A stretch of DNA of 64,000 nt. It comes from Acanthamoeba sp. SK_2022b. Its lineage: Eukaryota > Discosea > Longamoebia > Acanthamoebidae. Below the pieces are notes generated by a model. The model was not told the DNA's origin and made no database searches. It worked only from the letters and a program-made list of their open reading frames with translations. Both the position numbers and the translations under genes were made by a program. The stretch lies in NCBI GenBank assembly GCA_027943245.1, contig JANDJZ010000223.1, positions 31,025 to 95,024 on the forward strand. Reading direction: 5' to 3'. Of the stretch, positions 13,466-26,373 are shown piece by piece. Within the stretch, counting starts at the first letter, position 1, and every line of letters starts with the position of its first letter.

Positions 13466-13732
13466 CCTATGTGTTTGGTTGTTCGTGGGGCTAGACAAGA
13501 TTCAGTTCGCTAATATATGGCCAAGGATGCCACTGTTCATCTTCGTCGAAAACAAGAAGAAACAAAACTGTTGGTATTTTAATTATCTTTTTTTCCCACT
13601 CGTATTTCATGAAAGAAAGAAAATAAAAATCACGGACACCCTTGGCACTCAGAGGCTCAACGCTTTGTTTTATTCCAGCGGTGGTGACCGCCATCATGGT
13701 GCGCGATGCGGTGTAGTGGAGGAGGGAGTGGT

Positions 13733-16330
13733 TTACGAGAGACCGAGGATCTTGCCGCTCTCGGGGTCGAGGTCGATGTCGTAGAACACGGGACGAGTGG
13801 GCAGGCCTGTGCATATGCGCGGTGTCCGAGTGAGAGGCACGACTCGACTCACCTTTGGCAATGCGTGGCAGGGGAGGCGTACCGGGCATGGTGCTCATGG
13901 TGCCCACGAGCGGGTAGATGAAGCCGGCACCAACGGACGCCCTCACGTCGCGGATGTGAATGGTGAAACCCGTGGGCGCACCCTTCATCTTGGCGTCTTG
14001 GCTGCACATCAGCAAACGTCCACGACAAGGCAATGATCAGCCATTCCACAACACAACACAGCACAGCACAGCACAGCACAGCACAGCACAGCACAGCACA
14101 GCACAGCACAGCACAACACAACACAACACAACAACAGCTAAAGGTGGATTGGTTGCCTGAGCGACAGGTGGGTCTTGGACATGCAGATGGGCAGGTTGCC
14201 AAAGCCCTGCTTCTCATAGGTGGCCAGCTTCTTCTCGGCCTGCTCGCTGTAGGTGGCACCATCACCTGATCGCGCAGAAAGAAGAGAGGGAGAGAGCGAG
14301 GGAGTTAGCATTGCGAGCGATGGAGAAGGCGAAGGAGAGGGGAGGTAGAGGCTAGGAGCACGTACCGCCGTACATCTTCTTGACGATGATGTCGATCTTC
14401 TCCTTGAGGCTGATGTCGAGGGGGTAGAGGAACTTGAAGTCGTTGGGCTTCTCGCACACCTCGACGACCTTCTTGGCCAGGTCGGCGATGCCCGCACCGC
14501 CGTGGGCAAAGTGGGTGCACGGGTAGGCCCCGTCGGCGCCGGCCTCGAGGGCCTTCTTGACCACGAGGTCGATCTCCGCGTCCGAGTCGGTGCCGAACCT
14601 GTTGACGGCGACCACGACCGAGACGCCAAACTCCTTCATGTTCTGGATGTGCTTGGCCAGGTTGCAGCAGCCCTTCTCCACGAGGTCCAGGTGCTCCTCG
14701 ACATACTCGCGAGGAAGCGGGTTGCCGGGCACCACGTTGGGACCACCGCCTTGCGTGCCGAGAAGAGGGAGATGACGCGTCAGACCACCGTGTTGGACAG
14801 AGCATGTCGTGCAGGCGTGGGCGTGGGGGAGAGGGTGTGTGCTTACCGTGCATCTTGAGGGCGCGCACGGTAGCGACGAGGACAGCGCAGTTGGGGGTGA
14901 GCCCGCTGTAGCGGCACTTGATGTCCATGAACTTCTCGGCGCCGATGTCCGAACCAAAGCCGGCCTCGGTGACCACGAAGCCGTCTTCGCCGACCAGCTT
15001 GAGCGCGATCTTGTCGGCGAGGATGGAGGAGTTGCCGTGGGCGATGTTGGCGAAGGGGCCGGCGTGAACGAACACGGGCGTCTCCTCGAGCGTCTGCATT
15101 AGCGTGGGCATGATGGCGTCCTTCATGAGCACGGCCAGGGCACCGGCCGCGCCGTAGTCGTCGGCGCAGATGGGCTCGCCCTTGGAGCTGCTGCCCACCA
15201 CCATGCGCTGCAGACGCTCCCTCATGTCGGCGACAGAGGTGGTCAGAGCCAGGATGGCCATGATCTCGCTGGCCACGGTCAAGTCGAAGCCGGTCTCCCT
15301 GGTCTTGCCCTGCGGCGTCGAGGAAAGGAGGTGGATTTGGTAAGCAAAGCGCGGGGCGAGGCCAGACACCAACGAATAGACGGAGGCGGTGGTTGCCGCG
15401 CTGGCACCTTCTCCTCGGGACCAGTGCCAACGGTGACGCCACGCAGGAACCTGTCGTTGGTGTCCACCACGCGATTCCACGTGAGGGTGGAGAGATCGAG
15501 GTCGAGGCGCGAGAAGCGAGCGGCCTCCTCGGGGGTGAGCTGGTCGGGATCAGTCTTGTCGATGCCGAGCCTCTTCAGCCTCCTGAGCATGGGAGCGGCG
15601 AACTCGCGCTTGCCGGTCTTGACGTCGGCCGGGCACAGGCGCTTGAACAGAGCCGAGTCGCTCTGCGTGGCCTCGTGGAAGATGCGAGCGTCGATCGCCG
15701 CAGCTGTTACACGACAGTGCGTGGAGTTAGCACCGAAGCAGCCACGCAGCGGGGTGGCATGAGAGGATGGCCGGCGGTACCCATGAGGTTGTTGGCAGCG
15801 GTGATGGCGTGGATGTCACCGGTAAGGTGGAGGTTGAACTCCTCCATGGGCACGACCTGGGAGTAGCCACCGCCAGCAGCACCACCCTTGATGCCAAAGG
15901 TGGGACCCTGGCTGGGCTGCCTCAGGCAGGCGAAGCACTTCTTGTTCAGGTGCGCGCCCAGGCTCTGCGCCAAACCCACAGTGGTCGTGGATTTACCCTC
16001 GCCGAGAGGAGTGGGGGTGATTCCGGTCACCACGACGTACTTGCCATTCGCTTGATCCTGACATTTGAAATTCATCAATAAATTGTATCAACCAACAAGA
16101 AATCATTTGACCACAAAAGTAACGCAATGGTTGTCGACTTGAGGGGAATCAAGTACCTTCAGGCGGTCGATCACAGAGAGATGCACCTTGGCCTTGTGCT
16201 TGCCGTACAGATCGAGCTCATCTTCGAGGATGCCAAGCTTGTCGGCGAGCTGCTTGACGGGCACAGGCTCGACTGACTGCGCAATTTCGATATCCGAAGG
16301 GACGGGTGATTTGATCTGGAGCTTGCTCAT
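13733..16330 (-). CDS. Formate-tetrahydrofolate ligase (10-formyl-THF synthetase), monofunctional
   Basis: Makes 10-formyl-THF from formate, THF and ATP for purine and one-carbon metabolism. Start ATG 16330 gives [20 protein letters not shown]. The P-loop-like [12 protein letters not shown] is at about 16000, then [74 protein letters not shown] and the C-terminal [15 protein letters not shown], ending GKILGLS at 13733-13735. These blocks cover a whole ligase of about 620 residues, with no dehydrogenase/cyclohydrolase domain at either end, so it is not the trifunctional animal/fungal C1-THF synthase. The N-terminus and block spacing resemble plant ligases. Eight or so exons; one intron has an ACAGC pentamer array. 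Confidence 0.95.
14047..14134. repeat. (ACAGC/ACAAC)n pentanucleotide array
   Basis: About seventeen pentamers in an intron of the formate-THF ligase gene, with ACAAC variants at both ends. Confidence 0.95.
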
Positions 16331-16569
16331 CTTGCGGTGTAGATGCAAATGTCGAGCTTGAAGGATGCGGGGTGGCGCGAGGCGAAGTGGGACGGCCGAT
16401 CTACCCTGAAGAAGCGGACCTCGTATCAACGACTTCAGCGCTGCAGAACACAAGGCTTCTTCGAACGCGTCGTTACGGCTGTCGACCAGATAGGGGTTGA
16501 TCCTGGATTTATCTTGGCACGAGTCCGTTCGCCTGCTCAATTTAAATTTGTTCGGATCCGATTGACAAG
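16331..16569. promoter_or_regulatory. Divergent promoter region, formate-THF ligase / small charged protein
   Basis: Only 239 bp separate the two divergent start codons, so both promoters should lie here (inference). No core motif stands out. Confidence 0.4.
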
Positions 16570-17274
16570 ATGAGCGCGCCACCGCCGGATCAAAAACCAA
16601 CAAATGCTGAAGGAGAGGTAGGCCGGCGTGCATGCCTTTCTTCTATTGACCCAACGGAAGCCAGTGGCTGTGGCAAAAAGCTTAAAAAAAATACGTAAAA
16701 TCGATTTTACAGACGCCGGCGCTGATGCGCGTCGACCGAGAGCGATGGAAGGAGCGTGCTGAACTTGCCAAGGGGCACCGCCAGCAATCCATGAGCAAGC
16801 ACAGGTACCGATCTCTTTCGTTCTTTTCCAAGAATTCAAGAGTCAAGCACAAGCTACTTTTGTGCTCATGTCCGCAACTGACCCTCACCCGACAGGTGTG
16901 ATGACCACCTGGAGGACATGCTGACCACGTTGTTCGAGGATCGCAGCAAGTTTAGGTTGGCGTGGAGCACCTACTGGAAGTGCCTTCGATCACCCAAAGG
17001 GTGAGTCCTTGTGGACTTGTTTGATCGCGTGTTGGTGAACTGCGCGATGGACTAACCACCTCTCCGCCCCTCTGCTCGACGTTGCTTCGGTGTCACGCCA
17101 CGCAGATCGGAACCACCACGAGTCTTGGACATTGACTACGACGAGCGGATGCGGCAACAGGTACGGGAAGCGCGAGAGAAGATACTCAACCAACGAAAGC
17201 AAGCAACTGCGAGACGAGAGGAACTGGGAGACGAGAACCTACCGAGGGAGGCAAAGGAGACGAGCCCCAACTAG
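16570..17274 (+). CDS. Small charged protein, unknown function
   Basis: Four exons with good GT-AG borders give about 140 residues: MSAPPPDQKPTNAEGE, then RERWKERAELAKGHRQQSMS, then DDHLEDMLTTLFEDRSKF and WSTYWKCLRSPKG, and a long helical, Arg/Glu-rich tail YDERMRQQVREAREKILNQR, ending at stop 17272-17274. No signal peptide, membrane segment or known motif. The helix-rich charged make-up suggests a subunit or adaptor, but I do not recognise the family. It is divergent from the folate ligase and about 230 bp upstream of the large CLU gene. Confidence 0.65.
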
Positions 17275-17505
17275 TTAACTGGTTCGGCTGCATGGCGATG
17301 AGACGAAAAAAGGAAATGGGCATGTCGCTTAAAGGTCATCTCCGCCAAGAAGAAATGAATCGGGAAAGGCTAGAGAGTAATTGGACAAAAAGGAGGAGGA
17401 CAGCTTGAGCCTGCGGAACCGGCCCTGAGTGGGATCTACGAGAGCGCACGAGTCACCTTTCTATCGGTCACATATTTTCACCTGATCAAACAGAGCAGTT
17501 CAGTC
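17275..17505. other. Intergenic
   Basis: About 230 bp between two plus-strand genes; purine-rich with no coding signal. It should hold the promoter of the CLU-domain gene. Confidence 0.5.
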
Positions 17506-20500
17506 ATGTTCAACGTCTACGAGCGCGACTCGTCAGATGATGTCACCCCGCCAGTGTCGCCGCGCTTCGATATGCTGGGGATAATATCACACTCGGGCTC
17601 GAGTGCATACGCGAGTGAAGATGACGAAGACAGCTCAGACTTTTCTAGCGACAGCGACCAAGATGAAGATTGCGTGGAGGCCACGAGGCCCGAAGGCCAA
17701 ACTGACCGGGCAGAGTTAAGGAAGTCCTGGCGAAGCAGGCGTCATGCGCTACGCGCCGCCACCCGGCTGAGGGGAGCCATACGGGCGCTAGAAGCACGTA
17801 AGCCGCCCGGTTTCAATTAGGTGTTGTGCTTAGCGCATCTTTTGAGCGGCCTGTTTCTGACACAGTACCATTTGTTTGGCAGAGCCCGGGTTGGACTTTA
17901 AGAGTTGGTCAGAGCTGATGCTGAAGACAGATACGGCCAAGTGCGACTCCTTCTACCACGAGCAATACGACATCTCAAAGCCAATCGGCGACTCCAAGCC
18001 AGGCTCTGTTTCTGATCGCATGAAGGTGAGCGGGGACACGAAAGCGGGCGAGGCGCCACGCCCGGGCTTACTCCGGCCAAGCTCAGCACAAGCGACGAGA
18101 GCTGCGCAGCACATCGCAACGAACCCCGATGGCTCTCCATGCATTCCCACGCAGAGACGAACCGATGTGCAACCCTGTCCAGACAGGTGCACCTTCTGCT
18201 ATCCGGCTGCCCGCGGGTGGCTGGCGGCCCTCCCTTCTCCCTTCTGTGCTCATCTCCGCGTTCATTACAGTGTGTGGAATCAACGGTTTCAGGAGCTCGT
18301 CTCCCTGCCTGACAGCGAGACCAAGTTTCACAAGCTGGGCTGCCTGGCCCACGACTTCGAGCATGCAGCCGAAACCTACGGAAAGATAATCATCAGGTAC
18401 AATGAGAGCTTCGCAGTGTCGCAGATCACCTGCGTGGTTGCTGACAGCGATCGTCCAGCGAGCGATTCATGCCCGTGGCGGAGAAGACCATCAAGCCAAT
18501 CGATCTGGGTGGCATCGCCGGTGGCGACAAATTCACCACACGTGGCATTTTGTTCAAGGTACCATTGAACTACCAACAACCTCCCAGTAGTCAGCCCATT
18601 GAATGTCGTGGGTCTCTCCGTGCAAACAGTTTGCGGTCGACACTCAGCTCTCTAATGGGACTTGGATGTACGGCAATGACGTGCCCATGGACGGATGTGC
18701 CATGAAAGCGGGTCCGTGTGGTTTACTCCTTTTTTCTTCATGCCACTAACTTTCAACACAGCCGGGCACGAGCTACGAGCGCTCCAGCGGGTGGTGGACT
18801 CTGGCAATGCGATAGCTGAATCAGTGGCTGTGCCGCTTGGTAGGCGAACTCTCCCTCTTTCGCAACCGTGTGTAGCAAGAATCATACTGAGGCCAAACTG
18901 GTTTTTGCAAATCGCAGCTACTCTGGTGGACTACAATGGGTTCCGATTGATCGCTGTGTCCCTTCTGCCGGTCTCCAAACATACCATTTGCTACGGGTGC
19001 GCACTCGTTCAGGCTCTCGGTCATGCAGTCGTTCCTCAGCTCACTTCCAGTAACTGGGCCACGGATAGATCGCGTGACGGCGGCAAGACTGTGCACGCCA
19101 CCCATGCGGCCTTTAACATGCAGTTCGAAGCCATCTTTCGGCGGTACGCGCAGCCCACCATTTCCACGCACTACCGTTCGGAGACGGTGGCTGACTGTTC
19201 TCCGACCCAGGCTCAATCTCAAACCACATCAAGTGGGCGGACACCTCATGCGTGGGCCTGGCGACATTGAGGGACACTGGGGAGAGGTACGCGCACTGCT
19301 TGCCCTATTAATGGGCTACGGCTCCGCACACGGTCCAATTACGTTCTCCCCATCGCAACAGGATGGTAAGCTGTACCTGCTCGACTTTGGTCGGCTCTAC
19401 CCGCCCGAATCGCCGCTCCTTGCCGCCGAGATATTTCCTCCCGTCGCGCACGAGCGTTCTGTCTTCTTCAAGATGCTACGGCCTGGTACGCGCGGTGACC
19501 TCAGGCCTCAATGTGCAATATGAGTAACCTCGACTCTGTGTGGTGCAGAGCTTGTGGGAGCCTATGAGGTTCCACTGTGCTCGGACGCCTTCACGGCGTG
19601 GTTGCGGAATGACCCCAATGCGTCCACGCACAACAACGAGGTAATTTGTCAATACATCCGCGTGCCCCCCCCTAATGGACTGATCGCCACTGTAGGTACA
19701 CGAGGCGACGGGCAAGTTGTTGAAGAAGGTGATCCCTGATCTAGCCGCGGAGATAAACCTGCTCGCCCAGCGGGACCGCGAGCGATACCTCGACTTGCAC
19801 GAAGTGCACAAGGGCAACATTCGCGTAATGCTCAAGCGCAACGGCGCCGGAGGCAAATTGGTAGGGTTTTTGTGACACTAGCGTCTGTGACTTCTCCGCA
19901 CTAACACGCTTTGCCGTACCCACAGAAATACACGGCTATCACTACCGGAACGGATGTCAACACGCTGAACAAGCGACTACTACACGTCTTGCATCTCATG
20001 CACAGCCGCGGGGTCAACATGAGGTGCGTGCCCTCCTCTCCGATCCGCTGGACCACTTAGCACAACAACGCGGCACACCACAAATAGGTATTTGGGCGAA
20101 GTACGGCATCGGCTTGGACAGATCAAGAAGAATGATGACTTTTGTACATACAAGGGACTGCTATACACCGAGGTAAAATTAACCTTCCCTCCCTCCCCCT
20201 CTTAACTACAGAGCAAGCTCACGCAATCGGTGTCCTTGAAATCATCAACAGATGGCTGCACGAGTTTGCAAGAACATCATTCGCCGTTTGCTGCGCGGGA
20301 AGATGCGGGAGCTACGAGTTCCCTCCAGCGAGGTACTCCCCGTTTAATCGTATCTCAAGAACCTCTTGCAATCTCGACTAGTTCCATATGCACGTACGCA
20401 CACACGACAAAAGCCCTACAAGCAGCTGGTGTTGTGCCTTTTCAATCTGTTTTCGGGCCATGGCACGGCATCGCACAACTTCTGGACGACCGAAGTGAGC

Positions 20501-23500
20501 AAACTAGAAGGCACCCTGGAGTATTACATTCATCAGGCCAGCCAGGTGACGCTCAATCCTTCGTTACTACACAGGATGCGCTGTTGGCTAACCATGGCGC
20601 AATTGCGGTCTCAGGAAATCTCCAAAGCGCAAACAACGCCTGCCCAGCCGCCGGATACGACACCGCAGTCTCCTCGTTTCCAAGGAGTGCCTCCGGAGTT
20701 GGTGATCTCGCCGGCGGCCACCGCCGATACTACCATCACTAGGACCAACGCCAACTCGGACGCGGTGCCTTACTTGAACCAGATGCCATCACCGCGGCTG
20801 CGGGCCGCACGCGCAGCCCCGACGGCGCCAGCGAAGCCCAAAATACGCGGTTACACCATGCAGCGCATCTTCAAGGATCGACCGTCTATCAACGTAGAGT
20901 ACGAGAAGCTCTACAACTTGGACAAGGTGTTTGCCAAGAAGCTGCTCCCCATGAAATCGTGCATTCGGTATGAGCCCCGACCTCTTGGCCCTCTGAGAGT
21001 GTGCTGTGTCTGTTGATTGGCTGACTTTTCGAGCCGTGAAGAGCAAAGTTTGGCAACAACGCGCTGGAGGAGTCGGAGTGGACGGCCACGGTCCGCGGTA
21101 AGCCGTTCCTGTTCCAAGGCCTTTTCTTCAGGTACCGCTGTGCCCCACTTATAACGCTGGTCATTTTGGTCCTTATCGCCATTTTCATATCTACAGACGG
21201 CTCTGCGACATGCTGGGCATCCAACTCGCAGACGATCCCATCATCTTTGATATCCTCAACGGAGACCCGCCTCCACCCGTATGAGCCCTTGCGTCTCCTG
21301 CGCACATTTCGCCTGTAACCTTGGAGCGCATTGGCAGGTCCCAAGCCCTTTCAAGTTCATGGAGCCGCACGTGGTGGACATATGCGCGCGCATGAAGCCC
21401 ATGCATTTGGTGGCCTCCTCGGAAGGTGCGACCTTTGCGCCGAGTGACTCGTCTACCAACTACAAAAGGTGACATTGAGGCGACCGTTGATGGTCATGGT
21501 GTGGCCGCCATGCAGGTTATGCGCTGCACATGAAAGGCATGGACATCTACAAGCAGGTCAGGGAAATCGTGGACGAGGGGCTGGAAAAGAACCTGGAGAA
21601 GGGGCGTAAGATGGCCAACGTGATGACCGTCATGCGATTTGCCAAGGAGAAGCTCGAGGCGGCCATTCTCCAGGTTCCCGACAGCTACAACACGCTCCTC
21701 TACCTCGCCAAGACAGAGCACTGGCTCGCACTGGAGGGCCACATCCACCGCATGGGCCGCTGGCAACGCAGTATGGTGCTCGACGAACGCGCTCAGGCGG
21801 AGGAGGTGCGCCATTCAGTTTCAGTAAACTGTCTGAAGGCTCGCGGGCGCTAACGACTCCTGTCATTGGCAATCGAACAGCACCCAGTCGTCCCAAGGCC
21901 GGTCAGCACCACTGTATCTCCCGAAAACGTAACGCAGCAGCACGAGTACTACCACTCAGCCGTAAAGCACTTGGAGCAGGCCCTCGGTACTCCCCTCGCA
22001 CCATTTTTTTTTTTTTTGACACTAATTACTTTTGTTTATTTTCGTTGCTTCTTCATTCCAGATATCGGTCAGACGCGAGAGCGGGCGCAACTGTCCAGGC
22101 CAAAGTTTGGTCTGAGCAGCACAGCCGAATCCTTCGCCGATGTGTCGCTGTTACTCGCCCAAGTGCTCTGTGATTGGTCAGTCTCCGATGCCGCGCAGTT
22201 GAAGGACACCATCAGGACAGAGGTAAACATGGATCTTCCTCTATGCTCTCCCTACCGTCCCGTTCTGACGAACATCGAACATCATTATGTAGAAACAAGA
22301 CTCGCTGTGGATGAGAGCGTGGAATGAATTCAAGAAGGTGGTCCGAAACTGCGACTGGCCGACCAGAAAAAGGGAGTTCCTGCTCGAGGTCGGTGATGTC
22401 CTCAACAACAAGGTCGGCGTTGAATCGGTAAGGCCCGTCTCCCATGAAGTTATTTACTGTCAACTGGGAGTGACGCGTGACTCAAAAATGGGACAGGCCG
22501 CCACGTTAAGGCCCGAGGACGCGGGCCAGCTGGTGATGGCCATAATGAAGATCGAGATCATACTAGAGACCGACCTGCGGTACGGTCCGTCGTCGAACGG
22601 GCTTGAGCTCCTGTTAGGCCTCCCGCCGGAGCCGGCCATCGTCGTCGGGCCCAACGCCAAGCCGCTGAGCGACAGCTGGAGCTGGAAGCTGCCCGAGCGG
22701 CGGCCCGCCTCCGCTGGTCTACAAAACACGGACTCGGATGGCCCTGCGCTGATGCGCCACCGCCGCGTCGTCGGTCACGCGCAGCCCCTCACGGCCTTGC
22801 CGACCAAGCCTGCAACAGTCCCGCCGCGCTTGGAGACACAGTCCCGGCGGGTGGCGCAAAACCAAGTCGTGTCGGCCGTGTCGTCGGCGTTTGTTCTGCC
22901 GCCCGCCCACTCTTCTGTGCTAGCCATGTCGTGCTCCCCGCAGTCCCTGATGCGATCAGCCGGGACCAGCAGCCTGCCCGCCGCCGAGCGCGTTGGCCGA
23001 CGGCGCAGCTCCGACGCCTCCCGTACCGACCTGAACATGCTCAGCCATATCCAGGAGGTGGCCAGCCTTGTCACCACGTCACAATCCAGGTGCGTTTCCC
23101 TGTCGCTTGTGCGGCAAACCAACCAACCCACAGTAATCCAACCAACAGGAGGTCCCCATTGACGACGGACATCATTGACACTACGACGATGCGGGCGAAT
23201 GTCATCGAGCGGTCCAAGCCGCCGCCGCTGCTGACTAGCCAGTCACATGGTCGGCTCCTGCGGTACGCGCCGGCTGCCGAGCGACCGACGAAAGTGGCCT
23301 GGAAGGACTGCGATGTATCGCCTGTCTCAGCGGACAGCCCGACAGAAAGAAAGGCGGGCCAGACCTTTGAGATCAAGCTGCGCGCCAAGCCTGAGCTCGT
23401 CCGCCGCGTCGCCACGCAGGAGCTCAGTCGCAAGCGGGTGGACGTGAGCTCCGAGAGCATGCGCCCAGCACCACCCGATCCCCTCCCCAGTACGTGCTGC

Positions 23501-24050
23501 GCTACACTCTCTGCTATTTGTCGGCTACCCTCATGAGCGACGGCGCACAGTGGCCAAGACAGAGGAGGCGCCCAGCGTAGTCGACCGAGTGGGGGAAGAG
23601 GTGTGCCTGATGTGTGATGGAGGCTACCTGTCTGTCTCCGTGCTGGACGGCTCCGTCTCCATTCAGCCCGTCCTCCAGACCTCCTGCTGCTTCGTCCTCG
23701 AGCACGTGGCCAACATTCTTCGCGAAGGTTACAGCTGCCCATTTATTTTTATTTGTTTTCACATGAAAAATACAATCATTAATGAATTATTATCTCTCTG
23801 GTTGAGTACAGGAGCGCGAGTGGGCGACAACAGGATCGGTCCCAACGAGGGGCAATCGCAGGTACCGCTGCGTGGCGCGAAGCAGTTGTTGGGCATACGC
23901 GCGGCCTACAGCGGGACCTACCTTTGCACCGACGAGAGCGGTCACGTCACCACGGAGAACATCATCCTCCGCAAGAACCACTTCCGCCGCTTCGGTCGCT
24001 GGTGCTTTATCCCATCCCCTCCCTCCCTCATTGCCTCCATTAAGACTTTC

Positions 24051-24120
<70 letters not shown>

Positions 24121-25412
24121 CAGGGAATTCGTTGCGGAAGATCCGCGAGAGAGGGAGAAGGAGAGCAAGGACGATCGCAGGCGCAAGCGAGTCAACATGC
24201 GTGTTGGCCTCCAGGCGGTCAATACGTCAGGCGAATACACCACAGAAGGAGCGCTAGACTGTCTGGCCACCATCCGCCACACAAGCGGCGCCTTCCTTCG
24301 CTGTAAGAAGAACTCCGGCGAACTCATCACCAGCAAAAAGCAACCGGTACACGACACACGAATCACCTGTCCTAAGAATCCTGCTCATGTCGGATGCACT
24401 GTCCGCACGCGTGCAGCCGCGAGTGTGGACCATTCGCACGTTGGCGAACAAGATCTTCCTGCGGTCGGCGGCCGACAAACGAGGCCACCTGTACTGCGGG
24501 ACGACGGGCCAGGTCGGCGTGACAACCTCCACTCCCAAGGAGCCCAACACCTGGTTCCTTCACATGCTCCCGCGCTCGGTCCTTCCTCCCGGCGTACCCA
24601 GCGGGAACAGGTACACGCACGCGCAAAACACGCACGCACACACCACATACAGGACTTTTTCCTTCATCTGCATACACGTGCTTTTGGGACTCAGCGTTTG
24701 GTGATTGCGTGCGCACATATAGAACGAAGTTGGAGCTGTCTGAGGGCCACACCAACGCCGCGCCGGCCAAGAAAGCCAGGCCCCATGTCTTTTACGTCGG
24801 CCTGCAATGCTACATGGTAACCTACTCAAAACAACAAAACACAAACTACCAGCATGGGCAGCTCATGCTGGCCTGTCTTTGACAGGGCAACTACCTGGGC
24901 CTGGACGAATACGGCTACCTAACGGCCTCGCTCAGCAAGCCGTTTCGATGGAAGCTCGAGGAGATAGCCGACAGCGAGCCCAATGTCACCTCCATCAGTG
25001 AGGAAGGGGATAAACCCACGGCCGCCGACACGTCGCGGGCAGGCATGGGGGGTGGCAACGCGCGGTTCTTCACGCTGAGCGCCAAGATGGCCAAGGACTT
25101 GAGCAGGAAGTACTGGCTGTGCTGCGACAATGGCAAGCTGACCCTGGTCGTCGCCCCGGCCGGCGCCTTGGCACTCAGGCCCAAAATGTTGACGTGGCTC
25201 ATCTGGTACCTCACCCGCGTCTACGTGTTCTCCTTTCGCGTGGTCCACTGGGGCAACCTTCTCATCCATCTTCTCCGGGCAGGCCCTACGATGGCAAACG
25301 AACGGATATGTTGTCGAGACTGTACGCACAGTTGGCGGCCGTCAGCTCTGAGCGTGCGGCGCTCGCCTTGTCATCGGGCATCTTCAAATCTGAAACCAAG
25401 ATAGACAATTAA
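17506..25412 (+). CDS. Large CLU-domain protein with beta-trefoil/fascin-like C-terminus
   Basis: Start ATG 17506 (MFNVYERDSSDDVTPPVSP), followed by an acidic Ser/Asp-rich stretch. The Clu domain is clear from about 18470 to 20110: TTRGILFKFAVD, CAMKAAGHELRALQ, VDYNGFRLIAVSLLP, YGSQDGGKTVHA, DGKLYLLDFGRLYPPES and MHSRGVNMRYLGEVRHRLG. The helical region that usually follows continues to about 20560 (ARVCKNIIRRLLRGKMREL, CLFNLFSGHG). A long helical part comes next (KLEAAILQVPDSYNTLLYLA near 21650 looks TPR-like), then a Ser/Pro-rich linker (22690-23500). From 23600 there are repeated short beta units such as GTYLCTDESGHVTTEN, GAFLRCKKNSGELIT, KIFLRSAADKRGHLYCGTTG, GNYLGLDEYGYLTASL and KYWLCCDNGKLTLVV, the pattern of fascin-like beta-trefoils. 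Stop at 25410-25412. Clu proteins are implicated in mitochondrial distribution and mRNA association; the rest is inference. It could be two genes, split near 20.7 or 23.5 kb, but I saw no clear stop-start break. Confidence 0.6.
24051..24121. repeat. (AAC)n trinucleotide array
   Basis: About 23 AAC units at the 3' end of an intron in the CLU-domain gene, abutting its CAG acceptor; read through they would encode poly-Asn/Gln/Thr. Confidence 0.95.
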
Positions 25413-25962
25413 AATAAATATCAATATTACACGTTTATGATCAGCACGGTGCCCACCACGAGCACTGTCAACACTCCCACGTCGTGCTCGTTGGTTAAGT
25501 GGAGATTTGGCAGACCAGTGGTCGGAGACGCTGGTGATCATGATCGCGTAGGCCACCAACCGCTGAGACCATAAATTGGTTTTCAAAGGTCGAGGAAGAT
25601 GCCACGGCTTGGTTGGTGACCAACTGCACACGGGCTCGGTGCCACCAGTACAAGGCCTGTGTGAGGGTTCCCCCGAAGTTGCCGCTTCTTCTGCCTAAGC
25701 GCAGGTGCTGCCCACATTGATTACAGCTCACGCAACCGGTAGGAGTTAAAGTCCCTCCAGCTTTCGGCTATCAAGTGTTTATTGTCTGCGCGGCGAGTAG
25801 AGCAGAGACAGTGATGAGAGAGATAATGAACACATCAACCAAGGTCGGCCAAACAACGAGAGCGGCATCCAATGCTGCTCCCGCGAACGGCGACCCCGCT
25901 TGGTACCACAAAAGTGTGAACTGGGGGCGATAGTGAGCTGGGGGCCTCAACCTGCGCCCTCC
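25413..25962. other. Intergenic, convergent 3' ends
   Basis: 550 bp between the tail-to-tail CLU and Src1-like genes. AATAAA occurs at about 25414 in the plus sense, right after the CLU stop. No further coding or RNA-gene signal is seen. Confidence 0.5.
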
Positions 25963-26304
25963 CTAGTTGGGGTGCGACTTGCGCGAGCGCGGGCTGAGGA
26001 CGCTCTGGGCCACTTCGTCGTTGATGGTGCCCACGTATTCCCACACGTGCTGCTGCTGTCCCTCCACCTGGGCAGCGGAAGGGAGTGAAAGAGAGAAAGA
26101 CGGCGAGGTCAGTCTCTCACGCAGCTGTCAGGGAGGAGCGGAGAGGTAAGGGAGCGGTACCATCTGTTGGTAGGCCTTGATTCGCGTGTCGGCCAGGAGC
26201 CTCTTCTCGGCCACGGCCCACAGCGCCAGCCTGTCCTTGATGGACGAGTACCGCGCCTTGAAGTGCGGGTCCTCAAGGAACAGCTGATCCCTGCACACAC
26301 GCAC

Positions 26305-26373
<69 letters not shown>

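Noticed and set aside
14033..14269. Gln/His/Ser-rich plus-strand open frame over the ACAGC array
   Set aside because: It is a shadow of an intron of the formate-THF ligase on the other strand.
25430..25700. Possible tRNA-like stretch between the CLU and Src1 genes
   Set aside because: No GTTCRANNC T-loop with a matching acceptor stem could be found.
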